Shown piece by piece: positions 17,048 to 25,768 of a DNA stretch of 64,000 nucleotides. The notes beneath the pieces are model-generated. The model was not told the origin of the DNA, ran no database searches, and was given only the letters and a program-made list of their open reading frames with translations. This DNA comes from DATLMR01 sp964615905 (GTDB taxonomy: Bacteria > Acidobacteriota > Blastocatellia > UBA7656), in the NCBI GenBank assembly GCA_964615905.1, contig CAZTUB010000007.1:248001-312000 (forward strand), written 5' to 3'. A program made the translations under genes and the position numbers. Within the stretch, counting starts at the first letter, position 1, and each line of letters begins with the position of its first letter.

Positions 17048-17076
17048 ATGTTACGGGACGCTCCTGTGCCTGTCAA
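17048..17076 (-). promoter_or_regulatory. Promoter of tRNA-Ala
   Basis: TTGACA (17076-17071) and TAACAT (17053-17048) are separated by exactly 17 bp, upstream of the tRNA on the minus strand. The expected transcription start is about a dozen bases before the mature 5' end. Confidence 0.8.
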
Positions 17077-17461
17077 GCGTTGCGGCCCGCTTTCCCTCGA
17101 CCGACTCAACCGCTCTCTTTTTCGCCCCTTGAATCGAGAATTAACACCGTTGTAATGATCAGCCCGTTGTTCTGCTCACCGTTTTTTGCTATCGTTTATA
17201 ATTCTATGTTGAGCATGTTTTGCGACAATCAAATGCTCCAGCAAACTTTCGCTGAAAGCGAAGAGTTGCAGCTTGACAGGTGAGAGAAGAGAGACTGGTT
17301 GCAGGAAGGCTGCGGTTTCAGGCTACCGGATGCTTTGGTCCCTACATCCAATTAACAGCTTGACTGGCGCGCGTGGGCGGGAGCATTCGAGCTTCGTGGA
17401 GCGGACGCGCGCGACAGATTTATCGTAGGGAAGTGTGACAAAAGAACGAGAGGAATTTACG
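17077..17461. other. Intergenic region upstream of the E1 gene
   Basis: This 385-bp stretch separates the tRNA promoter from the E1 dehydrogenase gene. It has a TATAAT at 17197-17202 and a TTGACA at 17274-17279, but neither has a good partner at standard spacing. I see no gene in it. Confidence 0.4.
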
Positions 17462-19531
17462 ATGAGTGCTAATGCAATCACCCAACTACCGTACAAACCA
17501 CTGGCTGACGGGCCGGGAACGGTTGAGATTGAGAAGCAGCTTGAGTGGTACAAGCTGATACACCTTGGCAGACTGCTTGACGACAAGGCCAGGAATTATC
17601 TAAGGCAAGCCAAGGGATGGTCTTATCACGCCTCGCATGCGGGCCACGACGGCATACAGGTAGCGCTTGGCCTCGCCTTCAGACCTAATAAAGATTTCAT
17701 GTTCCCTTACTACCGCGACATGCTGACTTCGATAGCGGCCGGAATCACGCCCTACGAAATCATCCTCAACGGGCTGTCGAAGGCCGAAGACGTAGCCTCG
17801 GGCGGGCGGCACATGAGCAATCACTTTGCGAAGATCTCGATAGGGATATGGAACGTATCTTCGGCTACGGGCAATCACACTCAGCACGCGGCGGGGCTTG
17901 CTCGCGCGGTCAAGTATTACGACGCCGACTCGATTGTCTTTTCGAGCCAGGGCGAGTCTTCTTGCTCGGAGGGGTATGTATTTGAGGCGCTCAACGGAGC
18001 CAGCCGCGAGCAGCTTCCTGTTATCTTTGTCGTGCAGAACAACGGTTACGGCATCTCTGTCCCGGTCAATGAGCAGACGGCCAACCCTATAGTTTCTGAA
18101 AACTACCGGGGCCTGCGCGGGTTGACCATCATAAACTGCGACGGGACGAACCCGTTTGACGCAGTTAAGGCCATGCGCAAGGCGACTGACCATATCCACG
18201 CAGGAAGCGGGCCTGTGCTCGTCCACGCCTTCTGCGAGAGGATCAACGCGCATTCAAACTCTGACCGCCACGAGCTTTATCGGAGCGAGGAAGAGTTGAA
18301 CGAAGTCCGCACATACGACCCGTACGAGCGGCTGAGGCTGCATCTTCTGAGCGTCGAAGGCGTCCAGGAGGTCACTCTCCTTGCGATTGAGGAAGAGAAC
18401 AAGGCCGCCGTTGCCGAAGCCTCCGAGCGAGCCGAGGGTTCACCCGACCCGGACCCGAAGACCGCGACGTTGTTCGTTTTTCCCGAAGAGTCCGAGGTTG
18501 CTCCCGAATCGTTGAAGCCTGCCGAAACGGGGAAGGTGCTCACCCTGCGCGAGGCGATAAACGATACGCTGAAGCAGGAGTTCCGCCGCAACCCGAACAC
18601 ATTCCTGTGGGGACAGGACGTAGCCTCGAAAGAGAAGGGCGGCGTCTTTAACGTCACCAAAGGCATGCAGCAGGAGTTTGGACCGAGCCGCGTCTTTAAC
18701 GCTCCGATTGCCGAGAACTACATAGTCGGGACCGCGAACGGGTTCTCAAGATTCCGAGACGATATTCGCGTGGTGATCGAGGCGGCGCAGTTTGCCGATT
18801 ACGTCTGGCCCGCAATGGAGCAGATCGTCGATACGTCTCACGACTTCTACCGGTCGAACGGTCAATTCGCTCCGAATATGGTCTGCCGCCTATCACACGG
18901 CGGCTACATCGCGGGCGGACTATATCATTCGCAGAGCGTGGAAGGGCTCTTCAGCACCCTGCCCGGTCTGCGCATCGTGATGCCCGCGTTCGCAGACGAC
19001 GCGATGGGTCTGCTTCGTCACGCGATCCGAAGCCGTGGCGTGACGATATACCTTGAGCCGAAGTACCTTTACAACCAGGTCTTCGCGAAGGCTGCCGACC
19101 CTGGCGAGAATTACGAGATACCGTTTGGTAAAGCGCGCGTTCGCCGCGAAGGCTCGGACCTGACAATCGTCTCTTACGGGACGCCTGTCCACTGGTGCCT
19201 GCGCGCGGCCACACAGTTGCTCGATGAGCAGGCGATCAATGCAGAAGTGATTGATTTAAGATCGCTTGTCCCGCTCGATATGGAGACAGTTCTGGCTTCT
19301 GTTCGAAAGACATCGAAGGCGCTTGTCGTACACGAGGACAAGGTCTTTAGCGGGCTTGGCGCAGAGATCGCTTCGCAGATTCAGGAGGAGTGCTTTAGCG
19401 AGCTCGACGGCCCTGTGCTGCGTGTCGGCAGCCCCTTCAGCCCCGTCCCTTTCTCCAAGATTCTGGAGCGTGCGATACTCCCGCAGGTGGAAGACATTGT
19501 AGAAAAGGCGCTGAAGCTGGCGCGTTACTAG
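17462..19531 (+). CDS. 2-oxoacid dehydrogenase E1, fused alpha and beta subunits
   Basis: A 689-aa thiamine-diphosphate enzyme of the 2-oxoisovalerate/pyruvate/acetoin dehydrogenase E1 type. It decarboxylates a 2-oxoacid and passes the acyl group to a lipoyl E2. The alpha half (residues ~20-320) has the ThDP motif region around SQGESSCSEGYVFEALNGAS and NNGYGIS. A linker of ~40 acidic residues joins it to the beta half (~365-689), with its transketolase-like domains. E1 alpha and beta are usually separate genes; fusion is known in several phyla. The start at 17462 has GAGAGGAA six bases upstream; a GTG at 17435 is less likely. No E2 or E3 lies nearby, so the exact substrate is unknown. Confidence 0.92.
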   Translation: MSANAITQLPYKPLADGPGTVEIEKQLEWYKLIHLGRLLDDKARNYLRQAKGWSYHASHAGHDGIQVALGLAFRPNKDFMFPYYRDMLTSIAAGITPYEIILNGLSKAEDVASGGRHMSNHFAKISIGIWNVSSATGNHTQHAAGLARAVKYYDADSIVFSSQGESSCSEGYVFEALNGASREQLPVIFVVQNNGYGISVPVNEQTANPIVSENYRGLRGLTIINCDGTNPFDAVKAMRKATDHIHAGSGPVLVHAFCERINAHSNSDRHELYRSEEELNEVRTYDPYERLRLHLLSVEGVQEVTLLAIEEENKAAVAEASERAEGSPDPDPKTATLFVFPEESEVAPESLKPAETGKVLTLREAINDTLKQEFRRNPNTFLWGQDVASKEKGGVFNVTKGMQQEFGPSRVFNAPIAENYIVGTANGFSRFRDDIRVVIEAAQFADYVWPAMEQIVDTSHDFYRSNGQFAPNMVCRLSHGGYIAGGLYHSQSVEGLFSTLPGLRIVMPAFADDAMGLLRHAIRSRGVTIYLEPKYLYNQVFAKAADPGENYEIPFGKARVRREGSDLTIVSYGTPVHWCLRAATQLLDEQAINAEVIDLRSLVPLDMETVLASVRKTSKALVVHEDKVFSGLGAEIASQIQEECFSELDGPVLRVGSPFSPVPFSKILERAILPQVEDIVEKALKLARY

Positions 19532-19552
19532 CCGTTAATGAACGATTTACCG

Positions 19553-19594
19553 GCGGGCGGGAAGGCGAATTGCCTCTCCGCCCGCTCGCTTTTT
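19553..19594 (+). terminator. Intrinsic terminator of the E1 gene
   Basis: GCGGGCGG (19553-19560) pairs with CCGCCCGC (19578-19585), with an inner AGGC/GCCT stem, followed by TCGCTTTTT. A strong terminator just after the E1 stop codon indicates a monocistronic message. Confidence 0.85.
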
Positions 19595-19742
19595 GCTCGC
19601 AGTTTTTCTCCCCAGATTCAACTTTCGGGTTTACGCGCCGCCAAATTCGAGTAATAATAACCGCGCCTTCCTCAAAAACCCCCGAACACGGTTTGTATTG
19701 TCGCCCGCAGGAGTCTATAAAATCGGATCGTGGTATATTGAT

Positions 19743-19758
19743 TGCAATTCAAATTGCA
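19743..19758. promoter_or_regulatory. Palindromic operator candidate upstream of the PBP4-like gene
   Basis: TGCAATT and AATTGCA flank two bases, giving a near-perfect 16-bp palindrome about 30 bp before the start codon of the peptidase gene. Its position fits a repressor or activator site near the promoter. The binding protein is unknown. Confidence 0.4.
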
Positions 19759-19786
19759 TTAAATAAAGGGTGAGGGTAGCTGTACG

Positions 19787-21061
19787 GTGAAGAGATACAT
19801 AATACTGCCATTACTGCTGTTGCTGTTGCCGGTCGAGATACAGGGGCCAAGGACGGTCGCATATCTCTCATCGGCGGTAAACACAACTCCGTCAGAACAC
19901 GTCTCGTTAAACGCTCTCTCCGAATACAAGGAGACGCTTGAGACACGCGGCCAGAACCTTAACGATCAAGGGATCGTTATCGAGACGCTGGACGGGAAGC
20001 GGTCGCTTGGAGAACACAACGCCGACATCACCTTCAACCCCGCTTCCGTTATGAAGCTCGCCACATCGCTCGTTGCGTTGTCAAAGTTCACCCCGGACCA
20101 CCGTTTCAGGACCGATTTCCTGGCCGATGGAGCCATCGACACCGCCGCAAGGAAGCTCGATGGCGATCTCGTCGTGCGGGGCGGTGTCGACCCGATGTTT
20201 TCATCGACCGACGCCGAAGAGGTCGCGCGTAACCTGTCGAAAGTAGGCGTCTCGCGTGTGACTGGCGGTTTGAGAATAGCCGGTCCTTTTTACTATTATG
20301 CAAGGGGCTATACATCGAACCTCTCGCGGGAGACATCGGCGGCAAAGCTGCGCGGCATCCTGGAGCGGGCCGGTATCAAGATCGACGGCGAGACCGTTTT
20401 CGGCGAAGAGTCGGGGCAGAGCCTCGTCACACACTACTCCGACAGGCTCGATAAGATACTGCTCTACCAGAACGCATACAGCAGCAACGCCGTGGCCGAG
20501 GTCGTAGGCGAAGCTGTCGGGGGGCCGCAGGCAGTTCAAGAGTACCTGATTAAGAACCTCGATCTGCGTGACAGCGAAGTTTATGTGGGCCGCACTTCGG
20601 GGCTAGATTTCAATCGAATCACCCCGCGCGCTTCGATCAAGGTTCTCCGAGCGCTTATGCTCGTCCTTGAGAGATATTCGCTCAAGCCCGAAGACATTAT
20701 GCCCGTCGCCGGGATAGATTCGGGAACGCTGCGCGCGCGGCTTAGCAGCGAGCAGTTTCGCGGCTCCGTCATCGCAAAGACGGGTACGCTTGTCTCGCTT
20801 GAAAAAGGTGTCAGCACGCTTGTGGGCATTGCCTACACGAAAGCCGATGGCCCAGTGCTTTTTGCCATCTTCAATTCCGACGGGAACGTCAATCAATACA
20901 GGCGGCTTCAGGACAAGTTTGTCGAGCAGATATTGATCGAAGAAGGCGGTCCGACACCCGTCGGGCGGAGCGAGGATGCACTAGCGGAAAAAGAGCCGGG
21001 CGCGATCAATCAAGTGCTTTACAAGAACAGGCCCGCAAAGACCGAAGAACCAGCCGACTGA
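19787..21061 (+). CDS. dacB: D-alanyl-D-alanine carboxypeptidase/endopeptidase, PBP4 (S13) type
   Basis: A 424-aa protein with a hydrophobic N-terminal signal segment, so it acts in the periplasm on peptidoglycan. The three active-site motifs of serine penicillin-binding enzymes are visible: SVMK at residues 87-90, SSN in AYSSNAVAEV, and KTG in VIAKTGTLVSLEKG. S13 enzymes trim D-Ala from stem peptides or cut cross-links. It is somewhat shorter than E. coli DacB (477 aa), suggesting reduced accessory domains. The start is a GTG with GAGGGT about ten bases upstream. It is followed after 27 bp by the aminotransferase gene, possibly co-transcribed. Confidence 0.88.
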   Translation: MKRYIILPLLLLLLPVEIQGPRTVAYLSSAVNTTPSEHVSLNALSEYKETLETRGQNLNDQGIVIETLDGKRSLGEHNADITFNPASVMKLATSLVALSKFTPDHRFRTDFLADGAIDTAARKLDGDLVVRGGVDPMFSSTDAEEVARNLSKVGVSRVTGGLRIAGPFYYYARGYTSNLSRETSAAKLRGILERAGIKIDGETVFGEESGQSLVTHYSDRLDKILLYQNAYSSNAVAEVVGEAVGGPQAVQEYLIKNLDLRDSEVYVGRTSGLDFNRITPRASIKVLRALMLVLERYSLKPEDIMPVAGIDSGTLRARLSSEQFRGSVIAKTGTLVSLEKGVSTLVGIAYTKADGPVLFAIFNSDGNVNQYRRLQDKFVEQILIEEGGPTPVGRSEDALAEKEPGAINQVLYKNRPAKTEEPAD

Positions 21062-21088
21062 TTGCTCGAAGGAGAATAAGTTTACCGC

Positions 21089-22264
21089 ATGGCTTTTGAC
21101 CTGGACCGCGCCCGACGCGAGACTCCCGGCTGCGAGCATGTCGCCCATTTCAATAACGCGGGCGCGGCCCTGATGCCGCAGCCTGTTATAGATGCTGTGT
21201 ACGCTCACCTTGAGCTTGAAGCGAACTTCGGCGGGTACGAAGCGAAAGAGAAGAATATCGAATCTGTCGAGCGAGCCTACGACGCGCTCGCCGCTATGCT
21301 CAATTGTCGCCGCGACGAAATCGCTGTGACAGAGAATGCCACCCGCGCCTGGGACATGGCCTTCTATTCAATCGGGTTCAAACCCGGCGACCGCATTCTG
21401 ACCGCCGTCTCAGAGTATGCCAGCAACTATATCGCGTACCTCCAGGTGTCCCGAAAGACGGGAGCCGTCATCGAAGTCATCCCTAATGATGAACACGGCC
21501 AGGTATCTATAAAAGCACTAAAGAACCGTCTGGACGAGCGCGTGAAATTGATCTCGATCACCCACGTCCCGACAAATAACGGGCTCGTAAACCCGGCCAA
21601 AGCTGTGGGAGCCGTCGCTCGCGAGGCAGGCATACTCTACCTGCTCGACGCCTGCCAGTCGGCGGGACAACTGCCGCTCGATGTCGAAGATATCGGCTGC
21701 GACATCTTATCCGGGACCGGGCGCAAATATCTTCGCGGTCCGCGCGGGACAGGGTTTTTGTACGTTCGCCGTGACTTGATAGAACGGCTTGAGCCGCCCT
21801 TCCTCGACCTGCACGCCGCAGAGCTTGTAGGGAAAAACGAGTATAAGATAAGGCGGGACGCGCGCCGGTTCGAAAACTGGGAGACGAATTATGCCGCGAA
21901 AGTGGGGCTGGGGGTCGCGGTCGATTATGCGCTGTCGTGGGGGCTCGACACTCTCTGGGAGCGGACCAGGTGGCTCGGCGAAACTTTGCGGTCTCGCCTT
22001 TCGGAGATCCCGCAGATTGATATTAAAGATGTAGGGCTTGAGCGATGCGGTATCGTTTGCTTCACCGTCGAAGGCAAAGCTCCGCTGGAGATTCGCAGGG
22101 CTCTGAACGCGAAAGGTATAAACGTCTGGGTCTCTGCGCCGCAAGACTCGCGGCTCGACCGTGAAGCGCAAGCCCTGCCGGAGTTCGTCCGCGCTTCGGT
22201 TCATTACTACAACAGCGAAGACGAGGTTGACCGGCTTCTAGCGGCGCTGTCGTCAATCATATGA
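21089..22264 (+). CDS. Class V aminotransferase / cysteine desulfurase-like PLP enzyme
   Basis: A 391-aa fold-type I PLP enzyme. The motif HFNNAGAALMP is typical of the class V N-terminus. A cofactor-binding Asp lies in LLDACQSAGQLPLDV, and the Schiff-base Lys is in SGTGRKYLRGPRGTG. This resembles isopenicillin-N-epimerase-like and SufS-like enzymes. No conserved catalytic Cys loop of a true cysteine desulfurase is evident, so the substrate is uncertain. GAAGGAGA precedes the ATG at a somewhat long spacing. Confidence 0.85.
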   Translation: MAFDLDRARRETPGCEHVAHFNNAGAALMPQPVIDAVYAHLELEANFGGYEAKEKNIESVERAYDALAAMLNCRRDEIAVTENATRAWDMAFYSIGFKPGDRILTAVSEYASNYIAYLQVSRKTGAVIEVIPNDEHGQVSIKALKNRLDERVKLISITHVPTNNGLVNPAKAVGAVAREAGILYLLDACQSAGQLPLDVEDIGCDILSGTGRKYLRGPRGTGFLYVRRDLIERLEPPFLDLHAAELVGKNEYKIRRDARRFENWETNYAAKVGLGVAVDYALSWGLDTLWERTRWLGETLRSRLSEIPQIDIKDVGLERCGIVCFTVEGKAPLEIRRALNAKGINVWVSAPQDSRLDREAQALPEFVRASVHYYNSEDEVDRLLAALSSII

Positions 22265-22285
22265 ATAGCGGTACGGAAAATTTAA

Positions 22286-24667
22286 TTACCACCTGCCCGG
22301 AATAACTGCCTGACAATCGGGGCAGCTCCCCTGATCGACGCGGTTTTTAAGGATGTGAAAGCCGTATCGCTCGATCAGCAGGGCCTTACAGGCCGGGCAA
22401 TAAGTATTCTCGTAGTTTCCTACACGGCCGGGAAGATTGCCTGCGTAAACGTAGCGCAGACCTGCTTGATTCCCGATTTCAGCCGCGCGCAGCAACGTTT
22501 CAACAGAGGTGTTGTCCGGGCCGGTCATCTTGTAATCCTGGTGAAAAGCTGTGACATGCCAGGGTATATCCGGCGATACTCCCGCTATGAATTCGGCGGC
22601 GGCTTTCACCTCATCTGTCGAATCGTTGAAGCCGGGAATCAACAGCGTCACGATCTCAAGCCAGAACCCACGTTCGTAAACCATCTTGATCGTGTTGAGG
22701 ACATTTTCAAGCACCCCGCCCAGCTTGCGATAGTTGCGGTCATTGAACCCTTTGAGATCGATCTTGTACAAATCGACCCACGGCCTTATGTAGTCAAGGA
22801 CTTCGGGCGTGGCGTTACCGTTAGAGACATAGCCGCAGACGAACCCCGCCGGTTTTGCCTTGCGAAAAATATCGACGGCCCACTCGCTTGTAATCAGCGG
22901 CTCGTTATAGCTCGATACGACGAGCCGCGCGCCGTACTTATCGGCCACGGCTACCATCTGCTCAGGCGTTACCTCTCTCGGCGGCGCGACGGCCTTTGGG
23001 TCCCGAAGCGCCTGCGACGTAACCCAGTTCTGACAGTTCTTCGATGTGATGAAGTTGGCGAGGTAAGAATGCTCTTCTTCGACCTCCATGTTGTAGACAT
23101 CGCCAGAGTAGTCTTCAAAAGAGATGCTCCGCAACGGGATCAGATAGAACTCTTCTGTCTCTACGACCTTTCGCGCCGTTCGGCTCGTTTCGTACCACAC
23201 GACAGTATACTGATGCGGAGCCCGCTTGATTTCGCGGCCCTGGATAAAGCCTCTTTCACTGATCGGCGAATCATAGAGCGACGGCAGGTAGCCTAGCTTC
23301 AAGGCTAACCAGGCGATGCCGTGCGCAAGGTCTTTCGAGACAGTAGTGATGCTGATCTTGCCGTTTTCATAATGGTGACCGTCGCCTTCGACAAACGCGT
23401 CAAGGAAGGCTTGTGCCACATGATCGGGAGCGGAAAAAAGAATTCGCGGCACTCGCTTCTTGCGAGAATCGGCCCCGGCGAGCGCCTTGAGCAAGAGTGC
23501 CGCAGAAGACTTACCCGCCGACAGGGCTAACGTCGTAGGCCGTCTAACGACGTTGGCCTTTACGTTCAGGCATCGCGCGAGCAACCCTCCTACCTGGTCT
23601 ACGAGGTCGGATTCCGAGTGAGAAAAACTGAAGTTGAGCGTACAGCTATTCGGGCGATTCTTGCTTCTGGTGACGCACCCTTCAGCGCAGTAGTAGCCCA
23701 GCAACCTCGCCATCTCAATGCTAAGTGGGATGACAGCAGGTATCCCTGGCCTGTGCTCGTTCGGAAAACGTAGAAATCCGTTTTCGATTACCGGGCCGCC
23801 TGACCGCGTCTCTATTAGAAGCCCCCGCGCCATCTTGCTCCGAATATGCCGGATATATGAGGGGTCTTTTCCAAGCCCCGCGCCAATATCGCGGGAACTC
23901 TTTTCGTTTGCCGTCTCCGCTCGGATAAACTCCCGGTCAAGCGTTGAGATGGACCAGGGAATTCGATAACTAATCCTGTGATCCTTTAGGTGATCGAGAG
24001 CCGAGAGGTTCTCAATCGAGTGATTGCTGAACCTGCGGGGTATTGCCAGGTAGTGGTTTTTTGTCAGCCTTTGTGCTTCGATCGGCTCCGGTGTCTCACT
24101 CGCGTTGTCGGTGGCGTAAATCCTGTGATCGGGTGTGCAGCGCAACGCGGGCAAGTAGTAGGGCTTGATGTTCGCCAGCCTGCCTTGATATTTATGTTTA
24201 AAGACCGCTCGTACTTTTCTCAATGCGCCGGAAGCCGCCACCGCCTTCAGATCATCGGGATAGGCAATCTCGGCGTCACCTGTCACATCGACCCTCGTGG
24301 CCGACGAGAACAGGTCTGAGAATTCAACAGGGCCGCTGTCTGTAATTACAACCGTGTCGCCTGTAAAACAGTAGGAGCAGTGGTAGTCGCATCCGAGCAT
24401 GCCGAACGTAAGCGCGAGCGATCCGGGGTATGCGTGGAAGAACGGTTTTTTTTCGGTCGGGTCGCACTGGATCGCGCCGACGTACCCGGTTGGGACCATC
24501 AGTTTTCCGCCCTCGTTGTATCGCACCCGGCATATGCCGTCCAGCCCCGGCAGTATCACGCATCTGTGGCCGCAGGCGTAGCAGAGAAGGCGGTCGCGCT
24601 CGAGTTTCTCGTACAATTCACCTTCAGCGGTGTGCTTCTTTAAAATATCTTTTAAGGTCGCTGCCAT
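22286..24667 (-). CDS. amrS: AmmeMemoRadiSam-system radical SAM enzyme, intein-containing precursor
   Basis: The precursor is 793 aa, of which 445 are an intein, leaving a 348-aa host protein, the usual AmrS size. The host part has an N-terminal cysteine-rich segment (CYACGHRC), the radical SAM cluster motif CDYHCSYC and conserved QNW, YNEP and GFNDST segments, and ends in two more Cys pairs (CPAC, CPDC). AmrS-type proteins are predicted SAM-dependent radical enzymes found with AMMECR1 and MEMO1 homologues; neither partner is in this window. I start at 24667 (MAATLKD), since the 32 codons before it look non-conserved. The gene faces the DHH gene divergently. Confidence 0.88.
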   Translation of the reverse strand: MAATLKDILKKHTAEGELYEKLERDRLLCYACGHRCVILPGLDGICRVRYNEGGKLMVPTGYVGAIQCDPTEKKPFFHAYPGSLALTFGMLGCDYHCSYCFTGDTVVITDSGPVEFSDLFSSATRVDVTGDAEIAYPDDLKAVAASGALRKVRAVFKHKYQGRLANIKPYYLPALRCTPDHRIYATDNASETPEPIEAQRLTKNHYLAIPRRFSNHSIENLSALDHLKDHRISYRIPWSISTLDREFIRAETANEKSSRDIGAGLGKDPSYIRHIRSKMARGLLIETRSGGPVIENGFLRFPNEHRPGIPAVIPLSIEMARLLGYYCAEGCVTRSKNRPNSCTLNFSFSHSESDLVDQVGGLLARCLNVKANVVRRPTTLALSAGKSSAALLLKALAGADSRKKRVPRILFSAPDHVAQAFLDAFVEGDGHHYENGKISITTVSKDLAHGIAWLALKLGYLPSLYDSPISERGFIQGREIKRAPHQYTVVWYETSRTARKVVETEEFYLIPLRSISFEDYSGDVYNMEVEEEHSYLANFITSKNCQNWVTSQALRDPKAVAPPREVTPEQMVAVADKYGARLVVSSYNEPLITSEWAVDIFRKAKPAGFVCGYVSNGNATPEVLDYIRPWVDLYKIDLKGFNDRNYRKLGGVLENVLNTIKMVYERGFWLEIVTLLIPGFNDSTDEVKAAAEFIAGVSPDIPWHVTAFHQDYKMTGPDNTSVETLLRAAEIGNQAGLRYVYAGNLPGRVGNYENTYCPACKALLIERYGFHILKNRVDQGSCPDCQAVIPGRW
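23036..24370 (-). other. Intein with LAGLIDADG-type homing endonuclease
   Basis: This in-frame 445-aa insertion begins at Cys (CFTGDTVV, block A) and ends ...ITSKN before Cys of the host (CQNW). A block B-like TPDHRIYAT lies near its residue 75. Two LAGLIDADG-like motifs (LLGYYCAEG and FLDAFVEGDG) mark a homing endonuclease domain. C-terminal blocks include DVYNMEVEEEHSYLANF. Excision would join CSY to CQNW and restore the third cysteine of the radical SAM cluster. The penultimate residue is Lys rather than the usual His, a known but less common variant that can slow splicing. Confidence 0.93.
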
Positions 24668-24811
24668 AACGAATCCGGGACGCTTTCTTAAAACTCTACC
24701 GAGAAGTTTAGCATGTCTATCGAGCGGGCGACCATATTCGACTTCACTAGCGCAGTTCGGCAATGGTAAATTGATTGGCTCGAATTTGGATTGGAGAGAC
24801 GATCAAGCTGG

Positions 24812-25768
24812 ATGAAACTTAGAATACTGCACCACGATCACTGTTTTGACGGGTTCGCTTCGGCAGCCGTCTTCTCGCGCGTCTTTTCTGAAAAGATCGA
24901 ACCCGGCGCCGAGATCGCATACACGGGGTTGTCGCACAAGCCGAACCAGGTGTCGATTGAGGAAGAGCTTTTCGACGGCGACCAGAACGCCATAGTCGAT
25001 TTCAAGTATAGCCCTTCGGGGAAGCTGACCTGGTGGTTTGACCACCACCAGAGCGCCTTTCTTTCGCCCGGCGACGAGCGCCATTTTTATGAGGAGAAAT
25101 CCCCGACCAAGTTTTACGACCCTGATTACAAGTCCTGCACGAAATTCATCGCCGACACCGCTGCCGAAAAATTCGGGTTTGACCCGGCAGACCTCAAAGA
25201 CTTGATCCACTGGGCCGATGTGATCGACGGGGCTCAATACGAGAACGCGAAGGTGGCTGTCGATCTCGAAGCCCCTGCTCTCAAGCTGATGCTAGTCATC
25301 GAAGCGAGTCGCGACCGCGCTTTGATGGAAAAGATAATTCGCGACATGCAGACGCGCTCGCTTGCGGAGATTGCCGACGACCCCGAAGTTCAGCGTGTCT
25401 TTAAGCCGCTTTACGAGCGACACCAGCGCATGATCGACCTGATCGGCCAGGCCGCCCACTCTGAAAGAGGCGTCGTCTATTTCGACCTTAGCAGCGAAGA
25501 CGCGGAAGGTTACTCGAAGTTCATACCCTATAACCTTTTCCCTGATTGCCTTTATTCGGTTGGCGTCAGCCTGTCGCCCAGCCGGTCGAAGGTCTCTGTA
25601 GGGTTCAACCCGTGGAGCCCTGAACCGCGCAGGCACAATCTGGCTTCGATCTGCGAACGGTACAACGGTGGCGGCCACGCGGTTGTCGGCGCTATATCTT
25701 ATCGCCCGGACGAGATTGAACGGGCGCGCGAAACCGCAAAAGAGATTGCGGCGGAGTTGAGGGCCTAG
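24812..25768 (+). CDS. DHH-family phosphoesterase
   Basis: A 318-aa protein with the DHH hallmarks: DHCFDG near the N-terminus, FDHHQS around residue 84, and the C-terminal DHHA1 glycine motif NGGGHAVVGA. The family includes RecJ-like exonucleases, nano-RNases and cyclic dinucleotide phosphodiesterases. Size and domain order here fit the NrnA/oligoribonuclease-like group, but the substrate cannot be fixed. I chose ATG 24812 over the TTG at 24791 because the conserved core begins at once. Its 3' end overlaps the convergent metallo-beta-lactamase gene by 4 bp. Confidence 0.85.
   Translation: MKLRILHHDHCFDGFASAAVFSRVFSEKIEPGAEIAYTGLSHKPNQVSIEEELFDGDQNAIVDFKYSPSGKLTWWFDHHQSAFLSPGDERHFYEEKSPTKFYDPDYKSCTKFIADTAAEKFGFDPADLKDLIHWADVIDGAQYENAKVAVDLEAPALKLMLVIEASRDRALMEKIIRDMQTRSLAEIADDPEVQRVFKPLYERHQRMIDLIGQAAHSERGVVYFDLSSEDAEGYSKFIPYNLFPDCLYSVGVSLSPSRSKVSVGFNPWSPEPRRHNLASICERYNGGGHAVVGAISYRPDEIERARETAKEIAAELRA

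Noticed and set aside
22355..23296. Plus-strand gene opposite amrS
   Set aside because: It lies antisense to radical SAM and intein sequence with clear motifs; composition looks like a shadow frame.
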